A DNA stretch of 63,377 nt from positions 1-63,377 of the forward strand of contig NZ_RQGG01000046.1 in assembly GCF_004769665.1 (NCBI RefSeq), given 5' to 3'. Shown here one piece after another: positions 25,823 through 35,140 of this stretch (position 1 is its first letter; each line of letters begins with the position of its first letter). The translations under genes were made by a program, and so were the position numbers. This stretch comes from Leptospira kemamanensis (lineage in GTDB: Bacteria > Spirochaetota > Leptospiria > Leptospirales > Leptospiraceae). Under the pieces are notes generated by a model. It worked only from the letters and a program-made list of their open reading frames with translations. It was not told the origin of the DNA and made no database searches.

Positions 25823-27043
25823 ATGCAAATCAATTCCAACTATATTCTCGTCGATACAGCAAAAGCTTTGGATTTGGCCCTGATCAATCTAAGACAGTCC
25901 AAAATTCTGTCGATTGACACAGAGTCCTCGGGTTATTACACATATTACCCCAAAGTTTGTCTCATTCAGATCAATTCCAATGGCAAAAACTACTTAATTG
26001 ACCCACTCAAGATCACAAATTTGTCAGCTTTGGGTCCTTTGTTTGAAGATCCCAATATTCTGAAAATCTTCCATTCCGCACAAGATGACATCAAAGCCCT
26101 CAAAAGAGACTTTGGGTTCAAATTTGTGAACACAGCGGATACAATGATCAGCTCTCGATTATTGTCTTTAGAACAAAGTTCGTTATCTTTTGTCGTGGAA
26201 CACTACCACAAAGTGACACTTTCCAAAGTGGAACAAAAGTCCAATTGGGAAATCCGTCCTCTCCAAAAACAACAACTCAAATATGCAGCGCTCGACACAG
26301 CATACTTGGAATCCATTTGGTTGAAAATGGAAGAGGAACTGAAACGCAGATCTCTTTATGACGAAGCCAAGTCAGAATTTGAATTCATCGCTTCCGAAGA
26401 TTACGTAGCAAAAGAAGGAGAAGGATTTTCACTGGGAAAATTTCCAGACATCCTCAACTTCACACCACTCGAACGCAGGAAAATTTTAGAACTCCTTCGT
26501 TACCGAGATGAAAAAGCAAAACGAATCAATAAAGCAAGTTTTCGTGTGTTTAATAATGACAGATTGTCTCAGGCAGTGAAAGGACATCCAAACGAAGAAA
26601 AATGTGTGGAATGGTTTGGAAAAAAAGATGGAACCGAAATTTTCAAACTTTTGACTTCTGAATACAATGATCCCATTGATACTTCTGAACTTTCGAAACG
26701 TCACGGCGAAGACTTAAACGAAGAAGAAAATCATAAATTCGAAAATGCTAAAAAATGGCGTCTTCGCATTATGCGCGCTAGACGAATGGAACATTCCCTA
26801 CTTCCTTCCAACAAACAACTCATCACAATTCTAAAAGCTGCTCCTAAAAATTTAGAAGAGTTAAAAGCGCTTAATGTGTTTTCTGAATGGAAAGTGCAAA
26901 ACTATGGTCCAAGTTTACTTGCTGCCATCCAAGGACTTCCATTTGATTCGATGATCAACCGTTTGGTGGCGATTCGTTCCAAAGAAGCATTTGTTGCCAA
27001 ACGTAGGAAAAAACAAAACCAAAACTCGAAAGACGAAGGCTGA
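25823..27043 (+). CDS. rnd: Ribonuclease D
   Basis: 3'-5' exoribonuclease for tRNA and stable-RNA maturation. 406 residues. DEDDy exonuclease domain: D32 and E34 in LSIDTESSG, Asp in FHSAQDDIKALKRDFG near residue 92, and Tyr/Asp in LKYAALDTAYLESIW near residue 155. An HRDC domain (about 210-290, LELLRYRDEKAKRINKASFRV) follows, and a second weaker HRDC-like region (315-390, RRMEHSLLPSNKQLITIL) closes the protein. The TGA shares bases with the ATG of the Nudix gene (TGATG). Confidence 0.94.
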   Translation: MQINSNYILVDTAKALDLALINLRQSKILSIDTESSGYYTYYPKVCLIQINSNGKNYLIDPLKITNLSALGPLFEDPNILKIFHSAQDDIKALKRDFGFKFVNTADTMISSRLLSLEQSSLSFVVEHYHKVTLSKVEQKSNWEIRPLQKQQLKYAALDTAYLESIWLKMEEELKRRSLYDEAKSEFEFIASEDYVAKEGEGFSLGKFPDILNFTPLERRKILELLRYRDEKAKRINKASFRVFNNDRLSQAVKGHPNEEKCVEWFGKKDGTEIFKLLTSEYNDPIDTSELSKRHGEDLNEEENHKFENAKKWRLRIMRARRMEHSLLPSNKQLITILKAAPKNLEELKALNVFSEWKVQNYGPSLLAAIQGLPFDSMINRLVAIRSKEAFVAKRRKKQNQNSKDEG

Positions 27044-27669
27044 TGTTACCTTACGAGTCCTTTGTAGAAAAACTTTCAAAGGACTTTGACTACATCCCAG
27101 ATACATCGGAAACCAAATCCGGTGTCATCTTTCCTTTGTTTGGTTCCCACGCAACCGCAGAAGGCATCATCCTCACAGAACGTGCCAAACACCTAAAATC
27201 ACACCCAGGCCAAATTTCTTTTCCTGGTGGTGTGATGGAAACTTCGGACCCAAATCTCCTCGTCACAGCTCTCCGCGAATGGGAAGAGGAAATGGGTGTG
27301 CACCGGAATTCTCTCGATGTGTTAGGAAAATTAGAAGGATTACACACTCGCACGGGATTTCATATCACTCCGTTTTTAGCCAAATACACCGGGGATTTTA
27401 CCTTTTCCAAAAATGAAGACGAGGTAGAACGAATCATCCTTTTGCCATTCCATGAGCTCTGGACAAAACCATTTTATGCCATTGAAATTCCAAACAGGGA
27501 ACCAAAACATTTTGCCTATTATTTTGATTTGCCAGATGGACTGTTGTGGGGAGCCACCTGTGAAATGATCCTTCGTTTCCTAAAAGAACATTCTTCCTTT
27601 GATCGCACACCACAAATTGTGAAACCAAACCTAACCAAACCCCCATTTTTAGATCCCAAATCCCTCTAA
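27043..27669 (+). CDS. Nudix hydrolase, CoA pyrophosphatase-like (NudL/YeaB family)
   Basis: A 208-residue hydrolase. The Nudix box is GGVMETSDPNLLVTALREWEEEMGV (residues about 66-89, given here in shortened reading; catalytic REWEEE intact). It is preceded by the UPF0035 motif HPGQISFPGG, which marks CoA diphosphatases of the NudL/YeaB group. It would split CoA or related pyrophosphates into 3',5'-ADP and phosphopantetheine. Translation is coupled to rnd. A C-terminal proline-rich stretch (PNLTKPPFLDPKSL) is unusual but unstructured. Confidence 0.9.
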   Translation: MLPYESFVEKLSKDFDYIPDTSETKSGVIFPLFGSHATAEGIILTERAKHLKSHPGQISFPGGVMETSDPNLLVTALREWEEEMGVHRNSLDVLGKLEGLHTRTGFHITPFLAKYTGDFTFSKNEDEVERIILLPFHELWTKPFYAIEIPNREPKHFAYYFDLPDGLLWGATCEMILRFLKEHSSFDRTPQIVKPNLTKPPFLDPKSL

Positions 27670-27722
27670 GGGGAATTCCCTTTTTCGCCGATGTAGTACA
27701 AGTGCGAAAACCGGAACGGTCA

Positions 27723-28859
27723 ATGAAGAAATGCGATCTCAATTTCCGAAGGGGAATTGTATTTTATTTCGTATTCCTTTTCATATCTTCACTATTGTTT
27801 TCCAACTTCCAAACGATCCATTCGCAAAATTCATCTAACAAACGCTATGTTTTCATATTAGATGCCAGTGGTTCCATGTCGGAAAAATGGGATGGGAAAA
27901 CACGAATGGCCGTTGCCAAAGAAAAACTCATCCATGTACTTGGTGGTCTCCCAAAAGATGCCAGTGTGGGCCTTGTGGCCTATGGAAACCGCATCGCTGG
28001 TTGCCAATCGGCAAGATTGTATCATCCCATCCAAAGAGGGGGAGCATCCGTTGTGAGTCAAAAACTGACAACCATTGTTCCCGCAGGTTCCACACCCATC
28101 GCCCAAACCTTACAAGTGGTAGGCGAGTACCTACTCAATGACCAAGTGGAAACTGAAATTATTTTTATCTCGGATGGAGTGGAAAGTTGTGAAGGAGATC
28201 CGAAGTCAGTCTTGTACAATTGGCGTCAGTCAGGCAAAAAATTTCGCCTGCAGATCCTCGGCATTGACATTGATCCGAGAGGAGAAGAAGATTTAAAACG
28301 TCTTTCCATCCTAGGTGATGGAAATTATTTTCCCTTAAAAGCACCGGGAGACTACGACAAGTCCTTCCAAAAGATCTTTTCCCATTTGCAAATTCAGGAT
28401 GAGATCCAAACGAAAATCACTCATCTTCCCCAAACAACTCTTACTCTCCCAAATTCGCTCCCAATCACAAACACTCCAAACACTGGTAAAATCCAAATCG
28501 TCAATATCTTACCCTATGATGACGGACAAGAAAATGGGTATATCGTAAATTATGAATATTCGGCGACCCTTCCAACAGAATATATGATCCAATTTTATCT
28601 GTATCCAACAGAAGAAAAACGACGTAGTTTTCCCATTCCTCCTCTTCGCGAACGCCGAATGGGAGATTTGGTGACCCAAAAGATTGATTGGAAAGAGGGA
28701 AAAGAAGGGAAAGGTCGTTTTGTCATTCCCCTTCCTCCTGGAAAACGAATGAAGACCTCGGTGGAACTTTGGGATATGACAGGAGTTCCTAAAATTATTG
28801 CCTTATCTGAAGAAAAACCCATTCACGAGAAATCCAATATCGACCGAAGTGATAGGTAA
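27723..28859 (+). CDS. Exported von Willebrand factor A domain protein
   Basis: A 378-residue protein with a signal peptide (VFYFVFLFISSLLFSNFQTIHSQ, about 13-35) and a vWA domain from residue 42. The MIDAS metal site DASGS is at 47-51, with GSTPIAQTLQ and FISDGVESCEGDP supplying the further coordinating residues. The C-terminal third (250-378) is a beta-rich segment with no known motif. An upstream GTG at 27702 is in frame; the ATG at 27723 is preferred because it starts the leader. The next gene starts at a TAATG overlap. Binding partner unknown. Confidence 0.88.
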   Translation: MKKCDLNFRRGIVFYFVFLFISSLLFSNFQTIHSQNSSNKRYVFILDASGSMSEKWDGKTRMAVAKEKLIHVLGGLPKDASVGLVAYGNRIAGCQSARLYHPIQRGGASVVSQKLTTIVPAGSTPIAQTLQVVGEYLLNDQVETEIIFISDGVESCEGDPKSVLYNWRQSGKKFRLQILGIDIDPRGEEDLKRLSILGDGNYFPLKAPGDYDKSFQKIFSHLQIQDEIQTKITHLPQTTLTLPNSLPITNTPNTGKIQIVNILPYDDGQENGYIVNYEYSATLPTEYMIQFYLYPTEEKRRSFPIPPLRERRMGDLVTQKIDWKEGKEGKGRFVIPLPPGKRMKTSVELWDMTGVPKIIALSEEKPIHEKSNIDRSDR

Positions 28860-29386
28860 TGAGACAGAATTCTAAATTTAGTTCTGGTTTGGTTGGGATC
28901 TTGGCCCTTGCCTTTTTGGGATTTGGATCCTTTTTTTCCCTCTCTGCCCTCGGATCGACCCAAATCGTTTTCGCCAAGGAAAGAGACAAACAAGGGGAAC
29001 TTCTCTTCCAAAAGGCAAAAGAATTTTTAGAAGACCGAAATCATTACCAATCAGTGGAAACTTGTAAAAGTTTTCTCATCCTCTACCCTGGGCACCCAAA
29101 AACAAGAGAAGTTCGAAAAACCTTGAGTGCCAATTACCGCATGACGGGTGACATTTTAGCTCTCGCGGAAAATGAACTGAAAATTTACAAAGAATTTCCC
29201 AACACAGAAGAAGGCCTTGAATCATATTTAATTTCAGGAAAAGCCTATGTGCGAATGGGCCGAGAAGACAAAGCTTATCAGATTTTTCAGGACATTATCA
29301 AAAATACGTATTCGAGCAAAATTGCACAAGAAGCAGAATTAGAACTGACTCAGATGGAAATTTTGGGAGAGAGTAAAAATAAGTAA
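28859..29386 (+). CDS. Exported TPR-like protein (BamD/YbgF-style repeats)
   Basis: A 175-residue protein with a leader (FSSGLVGILALAFLGFGSFFSLSALG, residues 6-31) and TPR-type repeats: GELLFQKAKEFLEDRNHYQSVETCKSFLILYPGHPK, and FPNTEEGLESYLISGKAYVRMG with KAYQIFQDIIKNT. The 'LYPGHPK/FPNTEEG' breaks are typical of the outer-membrane lipoprotein/YbgF TPR style. No lipobox Cys. Translationally coupled to the vWA gene, so the two probably work in one periplasmic complex. Confidence 0.78.
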   Translation: MRQNSKFSSGLVGILALAFLGFGSFFSLSALGSTQIVFAKERDKQGELLFQKAKEFLEDRNHYQSVETCKSFLILYPGHPKTREVRKTLSANYRMTGDILALAENELKIYKEFPNTEEGLESYLISGKAYVRMGREDKAYQIFQDIIKNTYSSKIAQEAELELTQMEILGESKNK

Positions 29387-29464
29387 TTTTTACGAAAATA
29401 TTGCCCTAGGGATCTCCGATAATAAACTAGGCACGTTGAGCAAAAAGGGTTCAGAGATTTAAGA

Positions 29465-30676
29465 ATGTCGTTTTTTCAAATGGTTACTTTCCCAGCGAAC
29501 TCCTACATCATTGTAGAGGGGAAAAAGGATGCGAATAATTTCTATATCATCCGTGAGGGGAAGGTACGTGTCACTCGTGAGACAGCTGTTGTCGGAGAAG
29601 ACCCGAACCAAGTCTTAGGACCGGGAGACTTTTTTGGTGTGGTAGCTGCAATGAGCCAACACCCACAAATTGAATCGGCAACTTCCCTTACCAATGTATC
29701 CCTCATCTCAGTGAGTTACGACCAATTTGGTACGCTCATCCAAAAATCAACTGCAGTTGCGATGAATATCATTCGTTTCTTCTCGATGAAGTTACGACAG
29801 TTTGATACCACCATCACACGTTTATCCTTTCGAAATGCAGTAGAAGAAGATCCAAACGAACTTTTTAAGATTGGTGAGTATTACTTCCAACAACAAAATA
29901 CATCGCATGCAACCTTTGCGTATCAAAGTTATTTAAAACACCTTCCGAATGGTCAATTTGTGCCGCAGGCAAAACTGCGTTTACAAACGATTAACCAACC
30001 ATTCCAATCAGCACCAATTGATTACACCAAGTTCAACCGAAATTACAAAGACAATGAAATGATCTTTTGTGAACACGAACCTGGTAAGGAACTCTTCATT
30101 TTACAAAGTGGAAAGGTAAAAATTTCTAAAATCGTAAACCAAAACGAAGTGATGCTCGCTGTGCTCCAAGCAGGAGACATTTTTGGGGAGATGGCCATCT
30201 TAGACAACAAACCTCGTTCTGCTTCTGCCGTAGCAGCGGGAGATGTGGAACTTCTTGCCATCAACAAAGCAAACTTCGAAGGTATGGTGAAAGCCCAACC
30301 ACAACTTGCCACTCGTCTCATCACTTTATTATCTGAACGGATTTGGATTGCTTACAAACAATTAGCAAACTTACTGCTGAAAGACCCACAAGGTCGTATC
30401 GTGGATACGCTGATGACCTTGGCTGAGAAAAACAGAATCAAAGTCGCCCCAAAACAAGCTTACAATTTTGAAATTGGAACCAAAGACTTACTCAAAATGG
30501 TTGGTCTCACCGATCCAAAAGACGAACTCATCATTTCCGATATCATGAAAAATAATAAATTTATTCGAATGGACATGGGAAAAATTGTTTGTTCGGACAT
30601 GGCAGAGTTAGAAAAACTCGTCCAATTCTACCATAAGAAGGCTAATATGGAGAATAAGCTCAAGAAGTTGAAATAA
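29465..30676 (+). CDS. Double cyclic-nucleotide-binding protein with helical linker and C-terminal wHTH-like region
   Basis: A 403-residue cytoplasmic protein. First cNMP-binding domain at about 5-115 (FPANSYIIVEGKKDANNFYIIREGKVRV, PGDFFGVVAAM). A TPR-like helical linker lies at about 135-180 (FKIGEYYFQQQNTSHATFAYQSYLKHLP). The second cNMP-binding domain at about 190-310 has DNEMIFCEHEPGKELFILQSGKVKI and the phosphate-binding-like FGEMAILDNKPRSASAVA, a near-canonical FGE(M/L)A...PR(S/T)A cassette. The C-terminus (325-390) resembles a Crp winged helix but is divergent. Sits 1.7 kb from an adenylate cyclase gene. Confidence 0.88.
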   Translation: MSFFQMVTFPANSYIIVEGKKDANNFYIIREGKVRVTRETAVVGEDPNQVLGPGDFFGVVAAMSQHPQIESATSLTNVSLISVSYDQFGTLIQKSTAVAMNIIRFFSMKLRQFDTTITRLSFRNAVEEDPNELFKIGEYYFQQQNTSHATFAYQSYLKHLPNGQFVPQAKLRLQTINQPFQSAPIDYTKFNRNYKDNEMIFCEHEPGKELFILQSGKVKISKIVNQNEVMLAVLQAGDIFGEMAILDNKPRSASAVAAGDVELLAINKANFEGMVKAQPQLATRLITLLSERIWIAYKQLANLLLKDPQGRIVDTLMTLAEKNRIKVAPKQAYNFEIGTKDLLKMVGLTDPKDELIISDIMKNNKFIRMDMGKIVCSDMAELEKLVQFYHKKANMENKLKKLK

Positions 30677-30724
30677 CTACTTGCCAACTTTTTTCTCCTG
30701 ACTAATGTTAGAGGCCAAAGAAAT

Positions 30725-31030
30725 ATGAGTGATAAGATACTAGTTGAAGAAAAAGGTAACACGATCCGCGTTCGTTTTATGGACCAAATCCTAGATGGAA
30801 ACGCGCCCGAACTACGTGAGATCCTCGCTGAGATTTTGGAAAAAAATGTCCAAGAGATCTATTTGGATTTAGAAAAAGTGGTGATTGTCAGTTCTCTCGG
30901 TATTTCCCGTTTGCTTTCGTTTAAAAACAAAGCAGATGAAAAGAAAATGACCGTCAAAATCGTCAACATACAAGATAAACTAAAAGAAACCTTGAAGAAA
31001 TTGATGTTAGATCAATTTTTTGGAATCTAA
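30725..31030 (+). CDS. STAS-domain anti-sigma factor antagonist-like protein
   Basis: A 101-residue SpoIIAA/RsbV-type STAS protein. Core pattern: IRVRFMDQILDGNAPELREILAEIL, EIYLDLEKVVIVSSLGISRLLSF, and KKMTVKIVNIQDKLKETLKKLMLDQFF. The VSSLGI segment aligns with DSSGLG, in which the second Ser is the kinase target, so phospho-control is possible. No anti-sigma kinase is adjacent. It follows the cNMP-binding gene by 48 bp, probably in one transcript. Confidence 0.9.
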   Translation: MSDKILVEEKGNTIRVRFMDQILDGNAPELREILAEILEKNVQEIYLDLEKVVIVSSLGISRLLSFKNKADEKKMTVKIVNIQDKLKETLKKLMLDQFFGI

Positions 31031-31071
31031 ACCAAGTTACCGTTTCCTAGAGAAACTAACACCAATTCGCT

Positions 31072-31089
31072 AAAACCCCTCGCGGTTTT
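31072..31089 (+). terminator. Weak hairpin after the STAS gene
   Basis: AAAACC-CCTCGC-GGTTTT forms a 6 bp stem with a 6 nt loop 42 bp after the STAS stop codon and ends in TTTT. Short and low in GC, so only a modest terminator candidate in the 181 bp gap before the cyclase gene. Confidence 0.35.
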
Positions 31090-31211
31090 CCAAACATACG
31101 TGTATCGTTTGGAACTCCTAAGGGGATCCACTTTGCTTCCCTCCATCGATTACACCTCTCACATCACAAATTGATTTGATTTTCCAAACCTTTGGTTTCT
31201 GATTTTCCCTT

Positions 31212-32561
31212 ATGTCCAAACGGATTCAAAAACTTCTCAATCGGATACAACTTCAACATTTAACAAAAGGATTAAGTGATGAAACTGCGCGAGCATTGCG
31301 AGTGAATGCAAGCTTTCAATTCATCATGTTTATGCTTCCTACAATTCTTTTACCTGTAATCTTTTTTACGGAGCCTGAAGAAACACATTTCACATCGTTA
31401 GTATCCTATGTGTTGCTGATTCTTCCTTTGGGATATTCTCGTTATTTATTATATAAAGGAAGTTATGCAGTAAGTGCATTTTTTACTCTACTAGCGAGTA
31501 ATCTTCATATTGCTTCACTCACCTATTTCCAAGCTGATGACCCTGCTCCCCTTGGATTTTTGCTATTTTCAATCATACCTTTTCTGATGTTAACAAGAAA
31601 AAATATGATCCTTCGTTGGTTCTTTGTTAGTTTATCTTCAGTTTTATTTTTGGGTTCCCAATTGTATTACCGAGTGATGGGAAGGGAAGGATTGTACGGC
31701 CCACCAAAATGGGTAGTTCCAGCTGACTATTTAATGCCCCCGCTCATACTTGTGGTTATATTTTTCATCATCCTCATCCATCAATTTGTCAAAGCTGTGA
31801 ATCGAGCAGAGGACAAACTCAATGCAGAACACCAAAAGTCAGAAAGTTTATTATTAAATATTTTACCAATCGAAGTTGCGAGAGAATTAAAACAAAATGG
31901 AGTGAGTAAACCAAAACATTTCCCATCGGCAACCGTTTGTTTTACAGACTTTGAAGGATTTACTAAAATTGCGGAGACAATGACACCCACAGAACTTGTG
32001 GAAGAATTGGACCGGTGTTTTTCCTACTTTGATAGCCTTATGGAACGACACAATTTAGAAAAATTGAAAACGATTGGTGATAGTTATATGTTTGTTGGAG
32101 GCATTCCCAAATCCAACCAAACACATGCAGTTGATTCCGTGCTCGCCGCTCTTGAAATCCAAGCCTTTATGAACCAAATGAAGGAGATCAAAGAAGGACA
32201 AGGATTGCCTTATTGGCAACTAAGGCTTGGGATCCATTCAGGTGAATTGATAGCAGGAGTGATTGGTGATAAAAAGTTTGCTTACGATGTCTGGAGTGAC
32301 ACGGTGAACACTGCCAGTCGCTGTGAATCTTCAGGGGAAACAGGGAAAATCAATATTTCCTCCAACACTTATGATCTTGTAAAAGATTTTTTCCAATGTG
32401 AATATAGAGGAGAGGAGCAAGCCAAACACAAAGGGAAAATCAAAATGTATATTGTAGAAGGACTACTGCCTGAATTGCAACGGGAAGGACATTCTAAAAT
32501 TCCGAACCAAGAGTTTATGACTCGTTATCAACTTCTTAGTGAATTGAATGATGGTGAATAA
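31212..32561 (+). CDS. Membrane class III adenylate cyclase
   Basis: A 449-residue enzyme making cAMP from ATP. Residues 35-195 hold about six membrane helices with no extracellular sensor domain of note. A short helical linker with ESLLLNILPIEVARELKQNG leads into the catalytic domain (about 235-425). Metal-binding Asp residues are in VCFTDFEGFTKIAE and KTIGDSYMFVGG. The adenine-selecting Lys (LKTIGD) and Asp (VWSDTVNTASR) and the transition-state Asn/Arg of NTASR are present, so it should be an adenylate rather than a guanylate cyclase. Close to a double cNMP-binding protein gene. Confidence 0.93.
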   Translation: MSKRIQKLLNRIQLQHLTKGLSDETARALRVNASFQFIMFMLPTILLPVIFFTEPEETHFTSLVSYVLLILPLGYSRYLLYKGSYAVSAFFTLLASNLHIASLTYFQADDPAPLGFLLFSIIPFLMLTRKNMILRWFFVSLSSVLFLGSQLYYRVMGREGLYGPPKWVVPADYLMPPLILVVIFFIILIHQFVKAVNRAEDKLNAEHQKSESLLLNILPIEVARELKQNGVSKPKHFPSATVCFTDFEGFTKIAETMTPTELVEELDRCFSYFDSLMERHNLEKLKTIGDSYMFVGGIPKSNQTHAVDSVLAALEIQAFMNQMKEIKEGQGLPYWQLRLGIHSGELIAGVIGDKKFAYDVWSDTVNTASRCESSGETGKINISSNTYDLVKDFFQCEYRGEEQAKHKGKIKMYIVEGLLPELQREGHSKIPNQEFMTRYQLLSELNDGE

Positions 32562-32606
32562 TTGAATTTGTTTTGTTTTTTCGATTCAATTGAATAGAAT
32601 TTACTG

Positions 32607-32639
32607 GAAGCAAAAGGATTTTTGAAATCCTATTGCTTC
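32607..32639. terminator. Hairpin between convergent cyclase and gmd genes
   Basis: GAAGCAA (32607-32613) pairs with TTGCTTC (32633-32639), and AGGATTT (32615-32621) with AAATCCT (32625-32631), leaving an A/A mismatch and a 3 nt loop. It sits between two converging stop codons and is likely bidirectional. Confidence 0.7.
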
Positions 32640-32663
32640 TTGATTTGTATTTTATGAACTCGC

Positions 32664-33680
32664 TTAAAAACCTTGGGCTTTTAAATCTGCTTCCATCATA
32701 ATTTTAACGAGTTCTTTGAATTTCACCTTTGGTTCCCAACCTAACTGACGTTTTGCTTTTTCTGGGTTTCCAATGAGGAGTTCTACTTCTGTTGGTCGGT
32801 AGTACTTGGGATCAATTTTGACAAGGACTTGGCCTGTTTTTTTGTCCTTACCAATTTCATTGTCTTCTTTTCCTTCCCAAACTACTTCGTAACCAGCAAT
32901 TTTATAGGATTCTTCAATGAATTCGCGAACGGTATGAGTTTCGTTTGTAGCAACTACATAGTCATCTGGAGTGTCTTTTTGTAACATCATCCACATCATT
33001 TCTACGTAGTCTGGCGCATAACCCCAGTCACGTTTTGAATCAATGTTTCCCATTGTGATAAAAGGAAGTTTTCCAGCTTTGACAGCAGAAACACCAAGTG
33101 TGATTTTACGAGTCACAAAGGTTTCCCCACGTCTTGGAGATTCATGATTGAATAAAATTCCATTGGATGCGTGCAAATTGTACGCTTCTCTGTAATTCAC
33201 AACGGCCCAATACGCATACAGTTTTGCTACCGCATAAGGAGAACGAGGGTAAAATGGCGTTTTTTCTGTTTGAGGAACTTCTTGGACAAGGCCATACAAT
33301 TCAGATGTGGAGGCTTGGTAGAACCTTGAGTTAATGCCTGTTTGTTTGATGGCATCCAAAATGCGAAGGGTTCCCACAGCATCTACTTCAGCCGTATACT
33401 CAGGAACTTCAAAGGAAACCTGAACATGGGACTGAGCCGCAAGGTTGTAAATCTCGGATGGTTGGATTTTTTCTAAAATTCGGTTTAAATTGGAAGAATC
33501 CGTGAGATCCCCATAATGTAAAAAGAGCTTTGGGTTTCCATGGAGGTGTTCAATTCGATTGCGATTGAATAAACTCGTTCTACGAACGATCCCATGGACT
33601 TCGTATCCTTTTTGGAGAAGGAGTTCTGCTAGATAGGAACCATCTTGGCCTGTGATTCCTGTGATGAGTGCTTTTTTCAT
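32664..33680 (-). CDS. gmd: GDP-mannose 4,6-dehydratase
   Basis: Converts GDP-mannose to GDP-4-keto-6-deoxymannose, precursor of GDP-fucose, rhamnose or perosamine in surface glycans. 338 residues. NADP-binding [14 protein letters not shown] at residues 7-20; [16 protein letters not shown]; the active-site triad in ASTSELYG and [15 protein letters not shown] (YxxxK); [20 protein letters not shown] near the C-terminal third. All are textbook GMD motifs. No epimerase-reductase (fcl) or glycosyltransferase is adjacent, so its product must feed genes elsewhere. Confidence 0.96.
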   Translation of the reverse strand: MKKALITGITGQDGSYLAELLLQKGYEVHGIVRRTSLFNRNRIEHLHGNPKLFLHYGDLTDSSNLNRILEKIQPSEIYNLAAQSHVQVSFEVPEYTAEVDAVGTLRILDAIKQTGINSRFYQASTSELYGLVQEVPQTEKTPFYPRSPYAVAKLYAYWAVVNYREAYNLHASNGILFNHESPRRGETFVTRKITLGVSAVKAGKLPFITMGNIDSKRDWGYAPDYVEMMWMMLQKDTPDDYVVATNETHTVREFIEESYKIAGYEVVWEGKEDNEIGKDKKTGQVLVKIDPKYYRPTEVELLIGNPEKAKRQLGWEPKVKFKELVKIMMEADLKAQGF

Positions 33681-33825
33681 AGATCAGAGAACAGTTTTTC
33701 AAAATTCTTTCGAATGAAAAGGAAAAATGTAGAAGGTAGGGGAATAAACCGAGAATTCCTATCGAATTCCTTTTGCCTTTTCGGGTTTCCTCCCCATTTT
33801 GACAAATATTACAATTGTTACGAAG

Positions 33826-35139
33826 ATGTTACGCCAAAAACCATCCCTACTCACGACCCAGATATTGGCATTTGCCTTTCTTTTCCTAAGTTTTCCTCTA
33901 TTTTCCCAAGAAAAACCAGGAGTGACGTCGGAGCCTGTTCCCAACGCTTCGGAAGAAAAAAAAGAAACACCGAGTGTGCCGCAAGCGACTAGTATCACAC
34001 AAAAAACAGAAAACCAATCCAATTGGGAAACTGGTCTCGGCAAGGGGATCAAAGCGACCTCGAACGATGGCAAACACAATATCCAACTCCGGTTCCGATC
34101 CCAAATACAAGGGAACCAAAGTTTCCAACTCGACCCTTCCCAAGACACAACCAACTTCCTCGTAAGACGAACTCGGTTACAACTAAAAGGGGGTCTTTTT
34201 AACGATACTTGGCTTGTGAATTTACAATTGGGATTTGCAGAACGGGATATGGAAAGCCAAAGGCGAAACACCCTTCGAGATGCCAATATCATCTACAACC
34301 AATACCGTGATGTGAAAGTGGCTTTTGGACAAATGAAAGTTCCTTTCAGTAGGCAACGTTGGAATTCATCGAGCGCCTTACAAACAGTGGATCGTTCCTC
34401 TGTTAACTCTGAATTTAACTTAGACCGGGATGTTGGAGCCTATTTATTTTCAGAAGATTTTTTAGGCAACAAACGTATGTTTGCTTATTACCTAGGTGTG
34501 TTTGGTGGACAAGGTCGTAACCGAGTGGAAAGACAAACTCCCGGAGTCTTAACGGTTGCCCGTTTCATTTTTTCACCCTTCGGTGGAATGTCAAAATCGG
34601 GATCAGACAATGATTGGTTGTCGGAAGTTGACTTTGCCAGATACAAAGAACCAAAAATTTCGTTTGGAGTCTCTGGTGCTTATAACAAAAATTCGGATCG
34701 TTCTCTTAGTACACATGGTACGGAATATAGTTTTGCCAAATTCAATTATAGCCATGCTGCAGGAGATATTTATTTCAAATGGATGGGGTTTTCCTTCCAG
34801 TATGAATGGTTATGGCGAAGAGCAAACACAGCTTATGTGGAAAGAACGGTAAGTTCTGCCTTATCGAGAGAATATTCGAGAAGTGGACAAGGGCATTTTG
34901 TGCAACTCGGGTATCTCTTCACAAACCAATATGAACTCGTATTTCGATTTGGTGAGTTTCGGCCATTAGGGGAAACAGATCCTACAATGAAATATTCTCG
35001 TGAAGTGGGTGGTGCTTTGTCTTATTATTTTGCCGAACACAACCTCAAATGGCAAACAGACTATTTTTATTATACCGGAACCCCAACGGCTGCAGAAGGG
35101 GATCATGTAGTTCGAACTCAAATACAGGTATTTTATTAA
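33826..35139 (+). CDS. OprO/OprP-type porin
   Basis: A 437-residue outer-membrane beta-barrel. Signal peptide LTTQILAFAFLFLSFPLFSQ near residues 9-28, then a Pro/Ser/Thr/Glu-rich linker, and from about residue 75 alternating strands of the phosphate-selective porin O/P family: KGIKATSNDGKHNIQLRFRSQIQG, NFLVRRTRLQLKGGLFNDTW, and VKVAFGQMKVPFSRQRWNSS. The chain ends in a terminal strand, THVVRTQIQVFY-like, with the C-terminal aromatic (Tyr) expected for BAM recognition. The ATG at 33826 is preferred over a TTG at 33799. Substrate is not certain; family members pass phosphate or polyphosphate. Confidence 0.87.
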   Translation: MLRQKPSLLTTQILAFAFLFLSFPLFSQEKPGVTSEPVPNASEEKKETPSVPQATSITQKTENQSNWETGLGKGIKATSNDGKHNIQLRFRSQIQGNQSFQLDPSQDTTNFLVRRTRLQLKGGLFNDTWLVNLQLGFAERDMESQRRNTLRDANIIYNQYRDVKVAFGQMKVPFSRQRWNSSSALQTVDRSSVNSEFNLDRDVGAYLFSEDFLGNKRMFAYYLGVFGGQGRNRVERQTPGVLTVARFIFSPFGGMSKSGSDNDWLSEVDFARYKEPKISFGVSGAYNKNSDRSLSTHGTEYSFAKFNYSHAAGDIYFKWMGFSFQYEWLWRRANTAYVERTVSSALSREYSRSGQGHFVQLGYLFTNQYELVFRFGEFRPLGETDPTMKYSREVGGALSYYFAEHNLKWQTDYFYYTGTPTAAEGDHVVRTQIQVFY

Positions 35140-35140
35140 A

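Noticed and set aside
33799..33834. GTTACG repeated 11 bp apart near the porin start, resembling a Pho site on the minus strand
   Set aside because: It overlaps the likely start codon of the porin, has only two units plus a poor third, and does not match TGTCAT/TGTAAC well. The TTGACA at 33799 also lacks a usable -10.
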